Shown here piece by piece: positions 1 to 14,289 of a DNA stretch of 64,000 nt. How positions within the stretch are numbered: position 1 is the stretch's first letter; each line of letters starts with the position of its first letter. The translations under genes and the position numbers were made by a program. The notes under the pieces were generated by a model, which made no database searches, had not been told where the DNA came from, and was given only the letters and a program-made list of their open reading frames with translations. Source of the DNA: Mytilus californianus (taxonomy: Eukaryota > Mollusca > Bivalvia > Mytilida > Mytilidae); assembly GCF_021869535.1 (NCBI RefSeq), contig NW_026262593.1, positions 67,854,322 through 67,918,321 on the forward strand, written 5' to 3'.

Positions 1-3000
1 AACCCGGATCTGTGCACTTTATTTAGTTCTTAACTTTTGTTTATAAGTCCATTTGCTTTTTTAGGATATATAGGATATACCTGTTTTTAGTGGATTCAAG
101 GGCTAAAAACTCGATTATATCGTGCTTGGTGATGTATTTTTTCTTTGGTAAGTTCGACCGCTTTCGGTATGTTGGTGCTCAGTAATCCATAACCCAGATC
201 AGTGCAATCTGTTAAATACTTAACTTTGGTTGCCCAGTATATTAGTTTTCTTGGGATATATAGGATATACTTGTTTTTAGAGGATTCATGGGGTTCAAAA
301 CTCTATCATATCGTGCTTGGTCATGTATTTTTTCTTAGGTTATGTTCGGCCGTTTTCGTTATGTTGTCAATCAATAATTCCTAACCCAGATCTGTGCACT
401 TTATGCAGTACTTAATTTTTGTTGCCCATTCCATTTGCTTTCTTATGTTATTCAGGATGTACCTGTTATTAGGGGATTCTAGGACTAAAAACTCGATCAT
501 ATCGTGATTGGTCATGTATTTTTTCTTTGGTAAGTTTGGTTGTTTTCGGTATGTTGGCGCTCAGTTATCCTTAACCCGGATCAGTGCACTCTGTTCAATA
601 GTTAACTTTTGATGTCCAGTATATTAACTTTCTTGAGATATATAGGGTATGCCTGTTTTTAGAGGATTCAAGGGTTAAAAACTCGATCATATCGTGCTTG
701 GTCATGTATTTTTTCTTTGGTAAGTTGGCCGTTTTCGGTATGTTGGCGCTCAGTAATCCTTATTCAGGAACTGTGCACTTTATTCAGTACTTAACTTCTA
801 TTGCCCAGTCGATTTGCCTTCTTAGGATATATAGGATATACCTGTCATTAGGGGATTCAAGAGCTGTAAACTCGATCATATCGTGCTTGGACATGTAATT
901 TTTCTTTTGGAATTTTGGCGGTTTTCGATATGTTGGCGCTCGGTTATCCTTAACCCAGATCAGTGCACTCTGTTAAATCCTTTACTTTTGTTGCCTTGTC
1001 CATTTGCTTTCTTCACGTATAGAGGATATGCCTGTTATTAGGGTACTAAAGGTCTAAAAACTCGATCATATCGTGCTTGGTCGTGTATTTTTTCTTTGGT
1101 AAGTTTTGCCGTTTTCGGTATGTTGGTGCTCAGTAATCCTTAACCCGGATCAGTGCAGTCTGTTCAATACTAAACTTTTGTGGCCCAGTATATTAGATCT
1201 CTTGGGATATATAGGGTATACCTGTTTTTAGAGGATTCAAGGGTTGAGAATTCGATCATATCGTGCTTGCCCATGTATTTTTTCTTAGGTTAGGTTCGGC
1301 CGTTATCGATATGTTGTCAATCAATAATCCTTAATCGGGATCTGTACACTTTATTCAGTAGATAACTTCTACTGTCCATTCCATTTGCTTTCTTAGGATA
1401 TATATAGAGATTATATACCTGTTATTAAGGGATTCAAGGGCTAAAAACTCGATCATATCGTGCTTGGTCATGTATTTTTTCTTTGGTGAGTTTGACCGTT
1501 TTCGGTATGTTGGCGCTCAGTAATACTTAACCCGGACCAGTGCACTCTGTTCAATACTTAACATTTATTGCCCAGTATATTATCTTTCTTGGGATATATA
1601 GGGTATATCCGTTTTTTGAGGATTCAAGGGTTCAAAACTCGATCATATTGTGCTTGGTCATGTATTTTTTCTTAGGTTAGGTTCAGCCGTTTTCGATATG
1701 TTGTCAATCAATATTCCTTAACCCGGATCTGTACACTTTATTCAGTATTTAACTATTGTTGCCCATTTCATTTGCTTTATTAGGATATATAGGATATACA
1801 TGTTATTAGGGGATTCAAGGTCTAAAAACTCAATCATATCGTGCTTGGTCAGGTATTTTTTCTTAGGTTATGTTCGGCGATTTTCGGTATGTTGTCAGTC
1901 AATTTTCCTTAACCCGGATCTGTGCAATTTATTCAGTGCTTAACTTTTGTTGCCGAATCTATTTGCTGTCTTAGGATATATAGGATATACCTGTTTTTAG
2001 GGTATTCCAGGGCTAAAAACTAGATCATATCATGCTTGTTCATGTATTTTTTATTTGGTAAGTTCGACCGTTTTTGGTATGTTGGTGCTCAGTAATCCCT
2101 AACCCGGATCAGTGCACTCTATTCAATATTTTACTTTTTTTGCCCAGTATATTAGCTTTCAAGGGATATATACCTGTTTTAAGAGGATTCACGGGTGCAA
2201 AACTCGATCATATCGTGCTTAGTCATGTAATTTTTCTGAGGTTAGGTTCGGCCGTTTTCGGTATGTTGTCAATCAATATTCCTTAACCAGGATCTGTGCA
2301 CTTAATTCAGTACTTAGCTGTTGTTTCTCAGTCCATTTGCTCTCTAAGGATATATAGGATATACCTGTTATTAGTGGATTCAAGGGCTAAAAACTCGATT
2401 ATATCGTGCTTGGTCATGTATTTTCTCTTTGGTAAGTTCGACCGTTTTCGGTATGTTGGTGCTGAGTAATCCTTAACCCAGATCAGTGCACTCTGTTCAA
2501 TACTTAACTTTTGTTGCCTAGTATATTAGCTTTCTTGAGATATATAGGGTTTACCTGTTTTTAGGGGATTCACGGGTGCAAAACTCGATCATGTCGTGCT
2601 TGGTCATATGTATTTATTCTTAGGTTTGGTTTGGCCGTTTTCGGTATGTTGTCAATCAATAATCCTTAACCCGGATCTGTGCACTTTATTTAGTACTTAA
2701 CTTTTGTTTATTAGTCCATTTGCTTTTTTAGGATATATAGGATATACCTGTTTTTAGTGGATTCAAGGGCTAAAAACTCGATTATATCGTGCTTGGTGAT
2801 GTATTTTTTCTTTGGTAAGTTCGACCGCTTTCGGTATGTTGCTGCTCAGTAATCCATAACCCAGATCAGTGCAATCTGTTCAATACTTAACTTTGGTTGC
2901 CCAGTATATTAGTTTTCTTGGGATATATAGGATATACTTGTTTTTAGAGGATTCATGGGGTTCAAAACTCTATCATATCGTGCTTGGTCATGTATTTTTT

Positions 3001-6000
3001 CTTAGGTTATGTTCGGCCGTTTTCGTTATGTTGTCAATCAATAATTCCTAACCCAGATCTGTGCACTCTATGCAGTACTTAATTTGTGTTGCCCATTCCA
3101 TTTGCTTTCTTATGTTATTCAGGATGTACCTGTTATTAGGGGATTCTAGGACTAAAAACTCGATCATATCGTGATTGGTCATGTATTTTTTCTTTGGTAA
3201 GTTTGGTTGTTTTCGGTATGTTGGCGCTCAGTTATCCTTAACCCGGATCAGTGCACTCTCTTCAATAGTTAACTTTTGATGCCCAGTATATTAACTTTCT
3301 TGAGATATACAGGGTATACCTGTTTTTAGAGGATTCAAGGGTTCAAACCTCGATCATATCGTGCTTGGTCATGTATTTTTTCTTAGGTTATGTTCGGCCG
3401 TTTTCGGTATGTTGTCAATCAATAATTCTTAACCCGGATCTGTGCACTTTAGTCACTACGTAACTTTCGTTGCCCATTCCGTTTGCTTTCTTATTTTATT
3501 CAGGATGTACCTGTTATTAGGGGATTCTAGGGCTAAAAACTCGATCATATCGTGCTTGGTCATGTATTTTTTATTTGGTAAGTTCGACCGTTTTCGGTAT
3601 GTTGGTGCTCAGTAATCCTTAACCCGGATCAGTGCACTCTATTCAATATTTTACTTTTTTTGCCCAGTATATTAGCTTTCAAGGGATATATACCTGTTTT
3701 AAGAGGATTCACGGATGCAAAACTCGATCATATCGTGCTTAGTCATGTATTTTTTCTTAGGTTAGGTTCGGCCGTTTTCGGTATGTTGTCAATCAATATT
3801 CCTTAACCAGGATCTGTGCACTTTATTTAGTACTTAACTTTTGTTTATTAGTCCATTTGCTTTTTTAGGATATATAGGATATACCTGTTTTTAGTGGATT
3901 CAAGGGCTAAAAACTCGATTATATCGTGCTTGGTGATGTATTTTTTCTTTGGTAAGTTCGACCGCTTTCGGTATGTTGCTGCTCAGTAATCCATAACCCA
4001 AATCAGTGCAATCTGTTCAATACTTAACTTTGGTTGCCCAGTATATTAGTTTTCTTGGGATATATAGGATATACTTGTTTTTAGAGGATTCATGGGGTTC
4101 AAAACTCTATCATATCGTGCTTGGTCATGTATTTTTTCTTAGGTTATGTTCGGCCGTTTTCGTTATGTTGTCAATCAATAATTCCTAACCCAGATCTGTG
4201 CACTTTATGCAGTACTTAATTTGTGTTGCCCATTCCATTTGCTATCTTATGTTATTCAGGATGTACCTGTTATTAGGGGATTCTAGGACTAAAAACTCGA
4301 TCATATCGTGATTGGTCATGTATTTTTTCTTTGGTAAGTTTGGTTGTTTTCGGTATGTTGGCGCTCAGTTATCCTTAACCCGGATCAGTGCACTCTCTTC
4401 AATAGTTAACTTTTGATGCCCAGTATATTAACTTTCTTGAGATATACAGGGTATACCTGTTTTTAGAGGATTCAAGGGTTCAAACCTCGATCATATCGTG
4501 CTTGGTCATGTATTTTTTCTTAGGTTATGTTCGGCCGTTTTCGGTATGTTGTCAATCAATAATTCTTAACCCGGATCTGTGCACTTTAGTCACTACGTAA
4601 CTTTCGTTGCCCATTCCGTTTGCTTTCTTATTTTATTCAGGATGTACCTGTTATTAGGGCATTCTAGGGCTAAAAACTCGATCATATCGTGCTTGGTCAT
4701 GTATTTTTTATTTGGTAAGTTCGACCGTTTTCGGTATGTTGGTGCTCAGTAATCCTTAACCCGGATCAGTGCACTCTATTCAATATTTTACTTTTTTTGC
4801 CCAGTATATTAGCTTTCAAGGGATATATACCTGTTTTAAGAGGATTCACGGATGCAAAACTCGATCATATCGTGCTTAGTCATGTATTTTTTCTTAGGTT
4901 AGGTTCGGCCGTTTTCGGTATGTTGTCAATCAATATTCCTTAACCAGGATCTGTGCACTTAATTCAGTACTTAGCTGTTGTTTCTCAGTCCATTTGCTTT
5001 CTAAGGATATATAGGATATACCTGTTATTAGTGGATTCAAGGGCTAAAAACTCGATTATATCGTGCTTGGCCATGTATTTTCTCTTTGGTAAGTTCGACT
5101 GTTTTCGGTATGTTGGTGCTGAGTAATCCTTAACCCAGATCAGTACACTCTGTTCAATACTTAACTTTTGTTGCCCAGTATATTAGCTTTCTTGGTATAT
5201 ATAGGGTTTACCTGTTTTTAGGGGATTCACGGGTGCAAAACTCGATCATGTCGTGCTTGGTCATATGTATTTTTTCTTAGGTTTGGTTTGGCCGTTTTCG
5301 GTATGTTGTCAATAAAAAATCCTTAACCCGGATCTGTGCACTTTATTAAGTACTTAACTTTTGTTTATTAGTCCATTTGCTTTTTTATGATATATAGGAT
5401 ATACCTGTTTTTAGTGGATTCAAGGGCTAAAAACTCGATTATATCGTGCTTGGTGATGTATTTTTTCTTTGGTAAGTTCGACCGCTTTCGGTATGTTGGT
5501 GCTCAGTAATCCATAACCCAGATCAGTGCAATCTGTTCAATACTTAACTTTGGTTGCCCAGTATATTAGTTTTCTTGGGATATATAGGATATACTTGTTT
5601 TTAGAGGATTCATGGGGTTCAAAACTCTATCATATCGTGCTTGATCATGTTTTTTTTCTTAGGTTATGTTCGGCCGTTTTCGTTATGTTGTCAATCAATA
5701 ATTCCTAACCCAGATCTGTGCACTTTATGCAGTACTTAATTTTTGTTGCCCATTCCATTTGCTTTCTTATGTTATTCAGGATGTACCTGTTATTAGGGGA
5801 TTCTAGGACTAAAAACTCGATCATATCGTGATTGGTCATGTATTTTTTCCTTGGTAAGTTTGGTTGTTTTCGGTATGTTGGCGCTCAGTTATCCTTAACC
5901 CGGATCAGTGCACTCTCTTCAATAGTTAACTTTTGATGCCCAGTATATTAACTTTCTTGAGATATATAGGGTATACCTGTTTTTAGAGGATTCAAGGGTT

Positions 6001-6477
6001 AAAAACTCGATCATATCGTGCTTGGTCATGTATTTTTTCTTAGGTTATGTTCGGCCGTTTTCGGTATGTTGTCAATCAATAATTCTTAACCCGGATCTGT
6101 GCACTTTAGTCACTACGTAACTTTCGTTGCCCATTCCGTTTGCTTTCTTATTTTATTCAGGATGTACCTGTTATTAGGGGATTCTAGGGCTAAAAACTCG
6201 ATCATATCGTGCTTGGTCATGTATTTTTTCTTTGGTAAGTTCGACCGTTTTCGGTATGTTGGCTCTCAGTAATCCTCATTCCGGATCAGTGCACTCTATT
6301 CAATACTAAAATTTTGTTGCTCAGTATATTAGATGTCTTGAGATATATAGGGTATACCTGTTTTTAGAGGATTCAAGGGAGCAAAACTCGATCATATCGT
6401 GCTTGGTCAGATATTTTTTTCGGTTAGGTTCGGCCGTTTTCGGTATGTTGTCAATCAATAATCCTTAACCTGGATCT
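1..6477 (+). repeat. Higher-order block 0 of the 190-bp satellite (left-truncated)
   Basis: Contains landmarks R (698), S (about 1,402), T (about 1,971) and three U copies at 2,869, 4,006 and 5,526. The U spacings are 1,137 and 1,520 bp, i.e. 6 and 8 monomers, so this block has an internally amplified U sub-block. Landmarks P and Q would lie left of the window. Confidence 0.8.
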
Positions 6478-8003
6478 GTGCTCTTTATGCAGTGCTTAAC
6501 GTTTGTTGCCCAGTCCATTTGCTTTCTTATGATATATAAGATATACCTGTTTTTAGGGGATTCAAGGTTTCAAAACTCGATCACATCGTGCTTGGTCATG
6601 TATTTTTTCTTTGGTAAGTTGGCCGTTTTCGGTATGTTGGCGCTCAGTAATCCTTATTCAGGAACTGTGCACTTTATTCAGTACTTAACTTCTATTGCCC
6701 AGTCGATTTGCCGTCTTAGGATATATGGGATATACCTGTCATTAGGGGATTCAAGAGCTGTAAACTCGATCATATCGTGCTTGGACATGTAATTTTTCTT
6801 TTGGAATTTTGGCGGTTTTCGATATGTTGGCGCTCGGTTATCCTTAACCCAGATCAGTGCACTCTGTTAAATCCTTTACTTTTGTTGCTTTGTCCATTTG
6901 CTTTCTTCACGTATAGAGGATATGCCTGTTATTAGGGTACTAAAGGTCTAAAAACTCGATGATATCGTGCCTGGTCGTGTATTTTTTCTTTGGTAAGTTT
7001 TGCCGTTTTCGATATGTTGGTGCTCAGTAATCCTTAACCCGGATCAGTGCAGTCTGTTCAATACTAAACTTTTGTGGCCCAGTATATTAGATTGCTTGGG
7101 ATATATAGGGTATATCCGTTTTTAGAGGATTCAAGGGTTGAGAATTCGATCATATCGTGCTTGCCCATGTATTTTTTCTTAGGTTAGGTTCGGCCGTTAT
7201 CGATATGTTGTCAATCAATAATCCTTAATCGGGATCTGTACACTTTATTCAGTAGATAACTTCTACTGTCCATTCCATTTGCTTTCTTAGGATATATATA
7301 GAGATTATATACCTGTTATTAAGGGATTCAAGGGCTAAAAACTCGATCATATCGTGATTGGTCATGTATTTTTTCTTTGGTAAGTTCGACCGTTTTCGGT
7401 ATGTTGGCGCTCAGTTATCCTTAACCCGGATCAGTGCACTCTGTTCAATAGTTAACTTTTGATGCCCAGTATATTAACTTTCTTGAGATATATAGGGTAT
7501 ACCTGTTTTTAGAGAATTCAAGGGTTCAAAACACGATCATATCGTGCTTGGTCATGTATTTTTTCTTAGGTTATGTTCGGCCGTTTTCGGTATGTTGTCA
7601 ATCAATAATTCTTAACCAGGATCTGTGCAATTTAGTCACTACGTAACTTTCGTTGCCCATTCCGTTTGCTTTCTTATTTTATTCAGGATGTACCTGTTAT
7701 TAGGGGATTCTAGGGCTAAAAACTCGATCATATCGTGCTTGGTCATGTATTTTTTATTTGGTAAGTTCGACCGTTTTCGGTATGTTGGCTCTCAGTAATC
7801 CTCATACCGGATCAGTGCACTCTATTCAATACTAAAATTTTGTTGCTCAGTATATTAGATGTCTTGAGATATATAGGGTATACCTGTTTTTAGAGGATTC
7901 AAGGGAGCAAAACTCGATCATATCGTGCTTGGTCAGATATTTTTTTCGGTTAGGTTCGGCCGTTTTCGGTATGTTGTCAATCAATCATCCTTAACCTGGA
8001 TCT
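6478..8003 (+). repeat. Higher-order block 1, internally deleted (about 1.5 kb)
   Basis: A P-type monomer starts at 6,478 but passes straight into an R-type monomer at about 6,592, skipping the Q segment that separates them elsewhere by about 1.45 kb. Landmark S follows at about 7,288. The sequence then switches near 7,350 to the segment that normally precedes P. Two deletions by recombination between monomers explain the short length. Confidence 0.75.
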
Positions 8004-11000
8004 GTGCACTTTATGCAGTGCTTAACGTTTGTTGCCCAGTCCATTTGCTTTCTTATGATATATAGGATATACCTGTTTTTAGGGGATTCAAGGGCTAAAA
8101 ACTCGATCATATCGTGCATGGTCATGTATTTTTTCTTTGGTAAGTTTGGCTGTTTCCGGTATGTTGGCGCTCAGTTATCCTTAACCAGGAACTGTGCACT
8201 CTTTTCAATACTTAACTTTTGTTGCCCAGTATATCAGTTTTCTTGGGTTATAAAGAGTTTACCTGTTTTTAGAGGATTCAAGGGTTCAAAACTCGATCAT
8301 GTCGTTCTTTGTCATGTATTTACTCTTATGTTAGGTTCGGCCGTTTTCGGTATGTTGTCAATCAAGTATCCTTAACCCTGATCTGTGCACTTTATTCAGT
8401 ACTTAACGTTTGTTGCACAGTCCATTTGCTTTCTTAGGATATATAGGATATACCTGTTATAAGGGGATTCAAGGGCAAAAAACTCAATCTTATCGTGCTT
8501 GGTCATGTATTTTTTCTTTGGTAAGTTTGACCGTTTTCGGAATGTTTGCGCTCAGGTATCATTAACCCGGATCAGTGCACTCTGTTCAGTATTAAACGTT
8601 TGTTGCCTAGTATATTAGCTTTCTTGGGATATATAGGGTATACCTGTTTTTAGAGAATTCAAGGGTTCAAAACACGATCATGTCGTGCTTGGTCATGTAT
8701 TTTTTCTTATGTTAGGTTCGGCCGTTTTCGTTATGTTGTCAATCAATAATCCTTAACCCGGATCTGTGTACTTTATTCCGTACTTAACTTCTGCTGCCCT
8801 GTCCATTTGCTTTCTTATGATATATATAGGATATACCTGTTATTAAAGGATTCAAGGGCTGAAAACTCGATCACATCGTGCTTGGACATGTATTATTTCT
8901 TTTGGAATTTTGGCCGTTTTCGATATGTTGGCGCTCAGTTCTCCTTAACCCGGACCAGTGCACTCTGTTCAATACTGACCATTTATTGCCCAGTATATTA
9001 TCTTTCTTGGGATATATAGGGTTTATCCGTTTTTAGAGGATTCAAGGGTTCAAAACTCGATCATATTGTACTTGGTCATGTATTTTTCTTAGGTTAGGTT
9101 CGGCCCTTTTCGGTATACTAGTATTGTCAATCAATAATCCCTAAACCGGATCTGTGCCTTTTATTCAGCACTTACCTTTTGTTGCCTAGTTCATTTGCTT
9201 TCTTAAGATATGTAGGACATACCTGTTATTAGAGGGTTCAAAGGCTAAAAACTCGATCATATCGTGATTGGTCATGTAATTTTTCTTTGGTAAGTTTTGC
9301 CGTTCTCGGTATGTTGGCGCTCAGTTATCCTTAACCCGGATCATTACACTCTGTTCAATACTTAACTTTTGTGGCCCAGTATATTAGATTTCTTGGGATA
9401 TATAGGATATAACTGTTTTTAGATGATTCAAGGTTTCAAAACTCGATCACATCGTGCTTGGTCATGTATTTTTTCTTTGGTAAGTTGGCCGTTTTCGGTA
9501 TGTTGGCGCTCAGTAATCCTTATTCAGGAACTGTACACTTTATTCAGTACTTAACTTCTATTGCCCAGTCGATTTGCCTTCTTAGGATATATAGGATATA
9601 CCTGTCATTAGGGGATTCAAGAGCTGTAAACTCGATCATATCGTGCTTGGACATGTAATTTTTCTTTTGGAATTTTGGCGGTTTTCGATATGTTGGCGCT
9701 CGGTTATCCTTAACCCAGATCAGTGCACTCTGTTAAATCCTTTACTTTTGTTGCCTTGTCCATTTGCTTTCTTCACGTATAGAGGATATGCCTGTTATTA
9801 GGGTACTAAAGGTCTAAAAACTCGATCATATCGTGCTTGGTCGTGTATTTTTTCTTTGGTAAGTTTTGCCGTTTTCGGTATGTTGGTGCTCAGTAATCCT
9901 TAACCCGGATCAGTGCAGTCTGTTCAATACTAAACTTTTGTGGCCCCGTATATTAGATTTCTTGGGATATATAGGGTATACCTGTTTTTAGAGGATTCAA
10001 GGGTTGAGAATTCGATCATATCGTGCTTGCCCATGTATTTTTCTTAGGTTAGGTTCGGCCGTTATCGATATGTTGTCAATCAATAATCCTTAATCGGGAT
10101 CTGTACACTTTATTCAGTAGATAACTTCTACTGTCCATTCCATTTGCTTTCTTAAGATATATATAGAGATTATATACCTGTTATTAAGGGATTCAAGGGC
10201 TAAAAACTCGATCATATCGTGCTTGGTCATGTATTTTTTCTTTGGTGAGTTTGACCGTTTTCGGTATGTTGGCGCTCAGTAATCCTTAACCCGGACCAGT
10301 GCACTCTGTTCAATACTTAACATTTATTGCCCAGTATATTATCTTTCTTGGGATTATAGGGTGTATCCGTTTTTTGAGGATTCAAGGGTTCAAAACTCGA
10401 TCATATTGTGCTTGGTCATGTATTTTTTCTTAGGTTAGGTTCAGCCGTTTTCGATATGTTGTCAATCAATATTCCTTAACCCGGATCTGTACACTTTATT
10501 CAGTACTTAACTATTGTTGCCCATTTCATTTGCTTTATTAGGATATATAGGATATACATGTTATTAGGGGATTCAAGGTCTAAAAACTCAATCATATCAT
10601 GCTTGGTCAGGTATTTTTTCTTAGGTTATGTTCGGCGATTTTCGGTATGTTGTCAGTCAATTTTCCTTAACCCGGATCTGTGCAATTTATTCAGTGCTTA
10701 ACTTTTGTTGCCGAATCCATTTGCTGTCTTAGGATATATAGGATATACCTGTTATTAGGATATTCCAGGGCTAAAAACTAGATCATATCATGCTTGTTCA
10801 TGTATTTTTTATTTGGTAAGTTCGACTGTTTTCGGTATGTTGTCAATCAATAATTCTTAACCCGGATCTGTGCACTTTAGTCACTACGTAACTTTCGTTG
10901 CCCATTCCGTTTGCTTTCTTATTTTATTGAGGATGTACCTGTTATTAGGGGATTCTAGGGCTAAAAACTCGATCATATCGTGCTTGGTCATGTATTTTTT

Positions 11001-14000
11001 CTTAGGTTAGGTTCAGCCGTTTTCGATATGTTGTCAATCAATATTCCTTAACCCGGATCTGTACACTTTATTCAGTACTTAACTATTGTTGCCCACTTCA
11101 TTTGCTTTATTAGGATATATAGGATATACATGTTATTAGGGGATTCAAGGTCTAAAAACTCAATCATATCGTGCTTGGTCAGGTATTTTTTCTTAGGTTA
11201 TGTTCGGCGATTTTCGGTATGTTGTCAGTCAATAATCCTTAACCCGGATCTGTGCAATTTATTCAGTGCTTAACTTTTGTTGCCGAATCCATTTGCTGTC
11301 TTAGGATATATAGGATATACCTGTTATTAGGGTATTCCAGGGCTAAAAACTAGATCATATCCTGCTTGTTCATGTATTTTTTATTTGGTAAGTTCGACCG
11401 TTTTCGGTATGTTGGTGCTCAGTAATCCTTAACCCGAATCAGTGCACTCTATTCAATATTTTACTTTTTTTGCCCAGTATATTAGCTTTCAAGGGATATA
11501 TACCTGTTTTAAGAGGATTCACGGGTGCAAAACTCTATCATATCGTGCTTAGTCATGTATTTTTTCTTAGGTTAGGTTCGGCCGTTTTCGGTATGTTGTC
11601 AATCAATATTCCTTAACCAGGATCTGTGCACTTCATTCAGTACTTAGCTGTTGTTTCTCAGTCCATTTGCTCTCTAAGGATATATAGGATATACCTGTTA
11701 TTAGTGGATTCAAGGGCTAAAAACTCGATCATATCGTGCTTGGTCATGTATTTTCTCTTTGGTAAGTTCGACCGTTTTCGGTATGTTGGTGCTGAGTAAT
11801 CCTTAACCCAGATCAGTGCACTCTGTTCAATACTTAACATTTGTTGCCTAGTATATTAGCTTTCTTGGGATATATAGGGTTTACCTGTTTTTAGGGGATT
11901 CACGGGTGCAAAACTCGATCATGTCGTGCTTGGTCATATGTATTTTTTCTTAGGTTTGGTTTGGTCGTTTTCGGTATGTTGTCAATCAATAATCCTTAAC
12001 CCGGATCTGTGCACTTTATTAAGTACTTAACTTTTGTTTATTAGTCCATTTGCTTTTTTAGGATATATAGGATATACCTGTTTTTAGTGGATTCAAGGGC
12101 TAAAAACTCGATTATATCGTGCTTGGTGATGTATTTTTTCTTTGGTAAGTTCGACCGCTTTCGGTATGTTGGTGCTCCGTAATCCATAACCCAGATCAGT
12201 GCAATCTGTTCAATACTTAACTTTGGTTGCCCAGTATATTAGTTTTCTTTGGATATATAGGATATACTTGTTTTTAGAGGATTCATTGGGTTCAAAACTC
12301 TATCATATCGTGCTTGGTCATGTATTTTTTCTTAGGTTATGTTCGGTCGTTTTCGTTATGTTGTCAATCAATAATTCCTAACCCAGATCTGTGCACTTTA
12401 TGCAGTACTTAATTTTTGTTGCCCATTCCATTTGCTTTCTTATGTTATTCAGGATGTACCTGTTATTAGGGGATTTTAGGACTAAAAACTCGATCATATC
12501 GTGATTGGTCATGTATTTTTTCTTTGGTAAGTTTGGTTGTTTTCGGCATGTTGGCGCTCAGTTATCCTTAACCCGGATCAGTGCACTCTGTTCAATAGTT
12601 AACTTTTGATGCTCAGTATATTAACTTTCTTGAGATATACAGGGTATACCTGTTTTTAGAGGATTCAAGGGTTCAAAACTCGATCATATCGTGCTTGGTC
12701 ATGTATTTTTTCTTAGGTTATGTTCGGCCGTTTTCGGTATGTTGTCAATCAATAATTCTTAACCCGGATCTGTGCACTTTAGTCACTACGTAACTTTCGT
12801 TGCCCATTCCGTTTGCTTTCTTATTTTATTCAGGATGTACCTGTTATTAGGGGATTCTAGGGCTAAAAACTCGATCATATCGTGCTTGGTCATGTATTTT
12901 TTATTTGGTAAGTTCGACCGTTTTCGGTATGTTGGTGCTCAGTAATCCTTAACCCGGATCAGTGCACTCTATTCAATATTTTACTTTTTTTGCCCAGTAT
13001 ATTAGCTTTCAAGGGATATATACCTGTTTTAAGAGGATTCACGGGTACAAAACTCGATCATATCGTGCTTAGTCATGTATTTTTTCTTAGGTTAGGTTCG
13101 GCCGTTTTCGGTATGTTGTCAATCAATATTCCTTAACCAGGATCTGTGCACTTAATTCAGTACTTAGCTGTTGTTTCTCAGTCCATTTGCTCTCTAAGGA
13201 TATATAGGATATACCTGTTATTAGTGGATTCAAGGGCTAAAAACTCGAATATATCGTGCTTGGTCATGTATTTTCTCTTTGGTAAGTTCGACCGTTTTCG
13301 GTATGTTGGTGCTGAGTAATCCTTAACCCAGATCAGTGCACTCTGTTCAATACTTAACTTTTGTTGCCCAGTATATTAGTTTCTTGGTATATATAGGGTT
13401 TACCTGTTTTTAGGGGATTCACGGGTGCAAAACTCGATCATGTCGTGCTTGGTCATATGTATTTTTTCTTAGGTTTGGTTTGGCCGTTTTCGGTATGTTG
13501 TCAATCAATAATCCTTAACCCGGACCTGTGCACTTTATTTAGTACTTAACTTTTGTTTATTAGTCCATTTGCTTTTTTAGGATATATAGGATATACCTGT
13601 TTTTAGTGGATTCAAGGGCTAAAAACTCGATTATATCGTGCTTGGTGATGTATTTTTTCTTTGGTAAGTTCGACCGCTTTCGGTATGTTGGTGCTCAGTA
13701 ATCCATAACCCAGATCAGTGCAATCTGTTCAATACTTAACTTTGGTTGCCCAGTATATTAGTTTTCTTGGGATATATAGGATATACTTGTTTTTAGAGGA
13801 TTCATGGGGTTCAAAACTCTATCATATCGTGCTTGGTCATGTATTTTTTCTTAGGTTATGTTCGGCCGTTTTCGTTATGTTGTCAATCAATAATTCCTAA
13901 CCCAGATCTGTGCACTTTATGCAGTACTTAATTTTTGTTGCCCATTCCATTTGCTTTTTTATGTTATTCAGGATGTACCTGTTATTAGGGGATTCTAGGA

Positions 14001-14289
14001 CTAAAAACTCGATCATATCGTGATTGGTCATGTACTTTTTCTTTGGTAAGTTTGATTGTTTTCGGTATGTCGGCGCTCAGTTATCCTTAACCCGGATCAG
14101 TGCACTCTGTTCAATAGTTAACTTTTGATGCCCAGTATATTAACTTTCTTGGAAATATAGGGTATACCTGTTTTTAGAGGATTCAAGGGTTAAAAACTCG
14201 ATCATATCGTGCTTGGTCATGTATTTTTTCTTAGGTTATGTTCGGCCGTTTTCGGTATGTTGTCATTTAATAATCCTTAACCTGGATCT
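8004..14289 (+). repeat. Higher-order block 2 (6,286 bp)
   Basis: Landmark order is P 8,004, Q about 9,115, R 9,458, S about 10,159, T about 10,722 and again about 11,300, then U 12,199 and U 13,718. The repeated T (about 570 bp apart) and the repeated U (1,519 bp apart) account for the extra length over the 4.75-kb base block. Confidence 0.8.
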
